NCBI RefSeq assembly: GCF_003399445.1
Contig: NZ_QUQO01000001.1
Coordinates: 2,539,001 to 2,603,000 of the forward strand
Direction of reading: 5' to 3'
DNA: 64,000 nucleotides
Source: Parvularcula marina
GTDB taxonomy: Bacteria; Pseudomonadota; Alphaproteobacteria; Caulobacterales; Parvularculaceae
Positions 60,149-64,000 of the stretch are shown here, in pieces. A model generated the notes under the pieces. It was not told the DNA's origin, did not search any database, and saw only the letters and a program-made list of their open reading frames with translations. The first letter of the stretch is position 1. Every line of letters starts with the position of its first letter. A program made the translations under genes and the position numbers.

Positions 60149-61816
60149 GTGACTGACCGGCTCTGCATCGTCCTCGCACAGCTCAATCCGTCCGTTGGCG
60201 GCATTGATGAGAACATGGAGCGGATCCGGGCGGCGCGGGCCGAGGCAGCGGATGCGGATCTCATTGTCTTCCCGGAGCTGGTGATCTCCGGCTATCCGCC
60301 CGAGGATATGGTGCTGCGGCCGAGTTACGCGGCGGCCTGCCGTGCGGCCGTCTCGGAGCTTGCCAAAGAGACGGCATCAGGCCCTGCCATCATTATCGGC
60401 AGCCCGTGGCCCGATGCTCAAAGCCACGACAAGCGGCCCTTCAATGCGACCGTGCTCTGCGCAGACGGTAAGATCATCGCTGCGGCCCGCAAACGTGAGC
60501 TGCCCAATTACGGGGTCTTTGACGAGCCGCGCACTTTTCAGTCAGCGGAGAGTGTGACACCGCCGATCGACTTCAAGGGCGTTAAGATTGGCCTCATGAC
60601 CTGCGAGGATATGTGGTATCCGGACACGGCCGATGAGTTAAAAGAACAGGGGGCGGAGCTTCTGATTGCCCCCCATGGCTCCCCGTTCCGGCGGACATGC
60701 CATGGCGAGCGCCTGTTTCAGGCAGAAGCGCGAGTTCGGGAAACCGGCCTGCCGCTGATTTTCGTCAATCAGGTCGGCGGTCAGGATGAACTCGTCTTCG
60801 ATGGCGGAGCCTTCGTCATGCAGACAGATGAGACGACGCGCTGTGCGCCCCTGTTTGAGGAAGGCCTCTATCCGACCTTGTGGGAGAAGGAAGTAGGGGG
60901 CCTTGTCTGCATCGACGGGCCGTCTGCCGAATGGCCTGAAGAAGAGGCCCTGACCTATCCCGCGCTCGTCCTTGGGACGCGCGATTATATTCGCAAAAGC
61001 GGTTTTGAGCGGGTGGTGATCGGCCTGTCGGGCGGTATCGACTCGGCTCTGGTCGCTGCCATTGCGACCGATGCTTTGGGGCCGGAGAATGTCCGCTGCG
61101 TGATGATGCCCTCGCGCTATACAAGCGATCATTCGCTTGAAGATGCGAAGGCCTGCGCCGAAGCGCTCGGTGTGAGGTATAATATCGTGCCCATCGAAGA
61201 GGCCGTGACCGCGCTCACCTCCATGCTCGATCCGCTCTTCGGCGATCTGCCGCCCGATGAGACCGAGGAAAACCTTCAGTCGCGGATCAGGGGGACGACC
61301 CTGATGGCGATCACCAATAAGTTTGGCTCGCTGATGCTCTCAACGGGCAACAAGTCCGAAATGGCCGTCGGCTATGCAACCCTCTATGGCGACATGAACG
61401 GCGCCTATAATCCGATCAAGGATGTCTATAAAACGAAGGTCTTCTCGCTTGCGCGCTGGCGGAATGAGAACCTCGTTGCGCAAGGTCTGGGGCCTGCCGG
61501 CATGGTGATCCCTGAACGGATCATCACGAAACCGCCCTCCGCTGAGCTGCGCGAGGACCAGAAAGACGAGGATTCGCTGCCGCCTTATGAGGTGCTTGAC
61601 GACATCCTTCATGGGTTGATCGAGGAAGAGCTTTCCTTTCCGCAGATCATCTCGCGCGGGCATGATGCTGCGACTGTCCAGCGGGTGCAGGGGCTGCTTT
61701 ACCGCGCGGAGTTCAAACGGCGTCAGGCGCCGCCGGGGCCAAAGGTCACGTCGAAGAATTTCGGGCGGGACAGGCGCTATCCCATTCTCAATCGCTGGCG
61801 TGACCCGATTGAGTGA
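60149..61816 (+). CDS. nadE: Glutamine-dependent NAD+ synthetase
   Basis: A 555-residue two-domain enzyme. The N-terminal glutaminase has the nitrilase triad: Glu in IVFPELVISGYPPED, Lys in RKRELPNYGVFDE, Cys in IGLMTCEDMWY. The C-terminal synthetase has the pyrophosphate loop VIGLSGGIDSALVAA, MMPSRYTSDHS and TGNKSEMAVGYATLYGDM. It makes NAD from deamido-NAD. Starts with GTG (GGAGACGCC upstream); next to, 8 bp after, the aminotransferase gene. Confidence 0.96.
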   Translation: MTDRLCIVLAQLNPSVGGIDENMERIRAARAEAADADLIVFPELVISGYPPEDMVLRPSYAAACRAAVSELAKETASGPAIIIGSPWPDAQSHDKRPFNATVLCADGKIIAAARKRELPNYGVFDEPRTFQSAESVTPPIDFKGVKIGLMTCEDMWYPDTADELKEQGAELLIAPHGSPFRRTCHGERLFQAEARVRETGLPLIFVNQVGGQDELVFDGGAFVMQTDETTRCAPLFEEGLYPTLWEKEVGGLVCIDGPSAEWPEEEALTYPALVLGTRDYIRKSGFERVVIGLSGGIDSALVAAIATDALGPENVRCVMMPSRYTSDHSLEDAKACAEALGVRYNIVPIEEAVTALTSMLDPLFGDLPPDETEENLQSRIRGTTLMAITNKFGSLMLSTGNKSEMAVGYATLYGDMNGAYNPIKDVYKTKVFSLARWRNENLVAQGLGPAGMVIPERIITKPPSAELREDQKDEDSLPPYEVLDDILHGLIEEELSFPQIISRGHDAATVQRVQGLLYRAEFKRRQAPPGPKVTSKNFGRDRRYPILNRWRDPIE

Positions 61817-61871
61817 AACCCTTGAAGCGGATGGGCCGAATAGGGGAGTATAGTTCCCGAAAGGATTTCCC

Positions 61872-62318
61872 ATGACCCGCCTTGCTTTTCTGGCCGCCAT
61901 TTTCAGCTTTGCCCTCGCAGGCCCCGCTTTTGCAGCAAAGCCGCCCGTCTACACCGTTCCCGGCAGCGATCTTGCTGCAGGCGGCTATGACGTCGTCAGT
62001 TTCTTTGAAGGCGAGGCGATGCGCGGGTCAGCGGAATATACGACCCGCTATAATGGCGCTGTCTGGCAGTTTAATTCGGCTGAAAATCTCAAACGCTTCG
62101 AGAAAGACCCGGCTGCCTATGCGCCCCAATATGGCGGCTATTGCGCCTGGGCCGTCGCGCAGGGCTACCTTGCCAAAGGCGATCCGCGCTTTGCGACGGT
62201 CGTGGCCGGCAAGCTCTATTTCAATTTCAACGGCAATATTCAGGCAAAGTGGAGCAGAGATATTCCGGGCCAGATTGCAAACGCAAACGCCAATTGGCCC
62301 GGCATCCTAGACCGCTGA
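61872..62318 (+). CDS. Exported YHS-domain protein
   Basis: A 148-residue protein with a signal peptide (LAFLAAIFSFALAGPAFA). The YHS domain, residues about 35-110, reads GYDVVSFFEGEAMRGSAEYTTRY...VWQFNSAENLKRFEKDPAAYAPQYGGYCAWAVAQG. Such domains may bind metal. The rest FNGNIQAKWSRDIP is typical of the periplasmic type. It ends one base before a convergent gene. Confidence 0.88.
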   Translation: MTRLAFLAAIFSFALAGPAFAAKPPVYTVPGSDLAAGGYDVVSFFEGEAMRGSAEYTTRYNGAVWQFNSAENLKRFEKDPAAYAPQYGGYCAWAVAQGYLAKGDPRFATVVAGKLYFNFNGNIQAKWSRDIPGQIANANANWPGILDR

Positions 62319-62642
62319 TCAGGGTGAGACGCCGAACTGGCGCGGCACATAAAGCTCAGTGAGCGCTTGGCCAACCGTCACATTCTCCGCACCCGGACGT
62401 TGGCAGCCGGGGATCCCGACAGACGCCAGCGTCTGGTTGGGAGACACGGTGCCTTCCGCGACGAGCTTCTGAAGCGGGAAGATGCAGTCATCGAGAATGT
62501 TGACCAGCCCTTCAGGCTCGGTTTTGACCTCGCGCGGAGCTGCGCCCCGACCAGGTTGTGCGGCACTGGCAGTGCTCACGCCAAGCAGCCCAATTACGCA
62601 AGCAGCAGCAATCGCTTGCGAAAGACGATTCCGGATTACCAT
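62319..62642 (-). CDS. Hypothetical small exported protein
   Basis: A 107-residue protein with a clear signal peptide (QAIAAACVIGLLGVSTASAA) and a short mature part with two cysteines (LDDCIFPLQKLV, VGIPGCQRPG) that could form a disulfide. I recognise no family. Convergent with the YHS gene with no gap. Confidence 0.6.
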   Translation of the reverse strand: MVIRNRLSQAIAAACVIGLLGVSTASAAQPGRGAAPREVKTEPEGLVNILDDCIFPLQKLVAEGTVSPNQTLASVGIPGCQRPGAENVTVGQALTELYVPRQFGVSP

Positions 62643-62848
62643 CTGATTTCTCTCCTGTGGCCCTACAGAACGAATGCGCCAACAGCGTCAATTGTTCCGC
62701 AGAAGGCCCCCCATACCCATTGGTTAACATAAAGTTGTAACAGTTCCTTGTCATTGCTGCAGTGCAGTTTCCAGCAAGCGCTTAATATCATGACGGAATT
62801 GTCATGTGAGGCGCACGGTATTGGAGAAATGAAGGGAGTTGAAACCCG

Positions 62849-62925
62849 TGGTCGGAGTGGCCGGATTCGAACCGACGACCCCTTCACCCCCAGTAAAGTG
62901 CGCTACCAGGCTGCGCTACACTCCG
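62849..62925 (-). tRNA. tRNA-Pro (GGG)
   Basis: Minus-strand 77 bases: acceptor CGGAGTG against CACTCCG, D arm GCGCAGCCTGGTAGCGC, anticodon loop CTGGGGG (GGG), T arm GTCGGTTCGAATCCGGC, encoded CCA. Second proline tRNA of the window. Confidence 0.93.
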
Positions 62926-63019
62926 GACACACGGGATTTCGCAGGTGACGACAGGCGCCTTTCTGCGAGGCGCCGCGCTTAGCACCAGCGGGGCAGCGGG
63001 GGCAACTGGAACTGCGTGC

Positions 63020-63436
63020 TTAATTCGGGGTGGGGTGAAAAAGCGTCTCGCGCAATTGATGCAGGCTGGTCTTGAGGGAATGAGCCCGGGCGAGCAGCTC
63101 TTCGAGCTGTTGGCGGTCGACTTCCACAGGCACGCTTTTTTGTTGCTCCACCTCACCGGCAAGGGCGGTTCGCCCAAGCTCAGAAACATAAGAAGGCCCA
63201 CGTTCCGAGAAGATTTTCTGGACGCCCTTGGTGGTGAAACCCTGCTCGTGGAGGAGGACTTTGACGCCGTTCAGAAGCTCAATGTCTTGCAGGCGGTAAT
63301 AGCGTCGCCCGCCAGCGCGCCGCATTGGCCGGATCGCACCGAAGCTATCTTCCCAATGGCGAAGGACATGTTGAGGCAGGCAAAGTTCTTCCGCAGCCTC
63401 CGAGATCGTTCGAAAGGCGTCGCGGGCCTTTTTCAT
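63020..63436 (-). CDS. MerR-family regulator
   Basis: A 138-residue regulator. The winged helix-turn-helix at residues 9-75 reads [47 protein letters not shown]. The C-terminal part ([26 protein letters not shown]) is a dimerisation helix without metal-binding cysteines. It starts inside the ihfA stop (ATGA). This ihfA-merR arrangement is widespread in alphaproteobacteria; the ligand is unknown. Confidence 0.9.
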   Translation of the reverse strand: MKKARDAFRTISEAAEELCLPQHVLRHWEDSFGAIRPMRRAGGRRYYRLQDIELLNGVKVLLHEQGFTTKGVQKIFSERGPSYVSELGRTALAGEVEQQKSVPVEVDRQQLEELLARAHSLKTSLHQLRETLFHPTPN

Positions 63437-63750
63437 CCATTCGTGCCGGCGCTGCCGCGCAGACCCTCATTGATCTGGTCTTTGAGAACATGGGAGGCAC
63501 GGAAGGTCAGGACACGGCGCGGCGTGATCGCAACTTCTTCGCCTGTCTTGGGATTGCGTCCGATTCGCTCATTTTTGGAGCGTACCTGGAAAGTGCCGAA
63601 TGAGCTCAGCTTGACGGCTTCGCCGGTTTCGAGCCGGGCCGCGATCGTGTCGAGCACGCTTTCAACCAGTTCCCCGGATTCCTGACGTGACAGACCGACG
63701 GCACGATAGACTGCCTCAGTCAGATCAGCTCGCGTATGCGTTTTTCCCAT
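63433..63750 (-). CDS. ihfA: Integration host factor subunit alpha
   Basis: A 105-residue DNA-bending protein: [60 protein letters not shown] and [20 protein letters not shown], with the intercalating Pro in RNPKTGE. It pairs with IhfB to bend DNA. The ATG at 63750 matches the family N terminus MGKTHTRAD; upstream codons in frame belong to the leader. Confidence 0.94.
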   Translation of the reverse strand: MGKTHTRADLTEAVYRAVGLSRQESGELVESVLDTIAARLETGEAVKLSSFGTFQVRSKNERIGRNPKTGEEVAITPRRVLTFRASHVLKDQINEGLRGSAGTNG

Positions 63751-63912
63751 GTGATCGCACCCCTGAGGAATCTTATCATAAGTTATGACGCCATTTCGAC
63801 GATCCTGCAATCGCAACACCTGACAGCGATTTGTCCACCCCCTTATGGGGAGGGCAGAGCCAATTCCACTCACTTTTCCGACTTTTAGCAGTGATTGAGC
63901 GAAAAAGTTCAC

Positions 63913-64000
63913 TTAGAGCTGGATGACGGCTGCGCCCCAGGTCAGGCCGCCGCCCATGCCCTCGATAATCACAAGATCACCGTCTTTTATGCGGCCATCT
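63913..64000 (-). CDS. fabH: 3-oxoacyl-ACP synthase III, C-terminal fragment (runs off window end)
   Basis: Only the last 28 residues are visible: DGRIKDGDLVIIEGMGGGLT followed by WGAAVIQL and stop. That is the FabH C terminus with the conserved GGGxTWG loop. FabH starts fatty acid synthesis. Its position upstream of ihfA is the usual alphaproteobacterial order. Confidence 0.85.
   Translation of the reverse strand, partial: DGRIKDGDLVIIEGMGGGLTWGAAVIQL

Noticed and set aside
63751-63912. Extension of the ihfA frame to an upstream start
   Set aside because: The extra residues do not belong to the IHF family; the usual N terminus begins at 63750.
1-64000. CRISPR arrays, insertion sequences, prophage or integrase genes
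   Set aside because: No regularly spaced repeats, transposase or integrase-like proteins were found on either strand.

Overview
The window looks like a piece of chromosome from an aerobic, probably marine alphaproteobacterium of the Caulobacterales/Hyphomonadaceae/Parvularculales type. This rests on family content: a Caulobacter-type TonB-dependent receptor, an NDUFS4-like complex I accessory subunit, DUF3126, ETF-ubiquinone oxidoreductase, class II DAHP synthase, dusB-ntrYX, and ihfA followed by a MerR gene. Species cannot be named from sequence alone. I see no insertion sequences, phage genes or CRISPR arrays.

Layout. 1-5 kb: a 5'-truncated-at-window-edge gamma-glutamyltransferase, a PCuAC copper chaperone, a duplicated DUF3126 protein overlapping a uracil-DNA-glycosylase-like gene, and an Atm1-type ABC exporter. 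5.2-8.3 kb: a nitric-oxide-sensing H-NOX operon (H-NOX protein, soluble PAS histidine kinase, receiver-plus-HATPase protein whose phospho-acceptor His is replaced by Ala). 8.3-12.1 kb: DUF3137/LemA pair, small CxxCxGxG protein, six-EF-hand protein and tRNA-Met and tRNA-Arg.

12.4-28.1 kb is the accessory heart of the window: a pectin/oligogalacturonide utilisation locus lying between tRNA-Arg(UCU) and tRNA-Pro(UGG). It encodes an outer-membrane TonB receptor, a GH43 glycosidase, a pectate lyase lipoprotein, two esterases, a TRAP transporter (DctPQM), an RpiB-fold isomerase likely replacing KduI, KduD, an MhpD-type hydratase and a LacI-family regulator. Five copies of a TGACACCGGT-based operator precede its transcription units, giving a self-consistent LacI regulon. 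Together the genes would bind, cut, de-esterify and import pectic oligosaccharides and convert unsaturated uronate to 2-keto-3-deoxygluconate; the kinase and aldolase for that product are not in the window.

28-42 kb: complex I accessory subunit, a second TonB receptor, TPR-sulfotransferase, M14 peptidase, lytic transglycosylase, family-4-type uracil-DNA glycosylase, GNAT, alpha/beta hydrolase with a perfect AT-rich palindrome in its leader, and ETF-QO. 42-49.6 kb: NTF2-like protein, two very short related hydrophobic peptides, dusB-ntrY-ntrX without ntrBC, DUF502, and a lone PEP-CTERM-type protein. 49.6-56 kb: recG, an S4-TerB fusion, an MBL-fold hydrolase, and a small HTH/membrane protein pair divergent from a lipoprotein amidohydrolase with two perfect operator palindromes between. 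56-64 kb: class II DAHP synthase, lipoprotein, Gfo/Idh oxidoreductase plus DegT aminotransferase (nucleotide-sugar pair), NAD synthetase, YHS protein, tRNA-Pro(GGG), MerR, ihfA and the C-terminal end of fabH.
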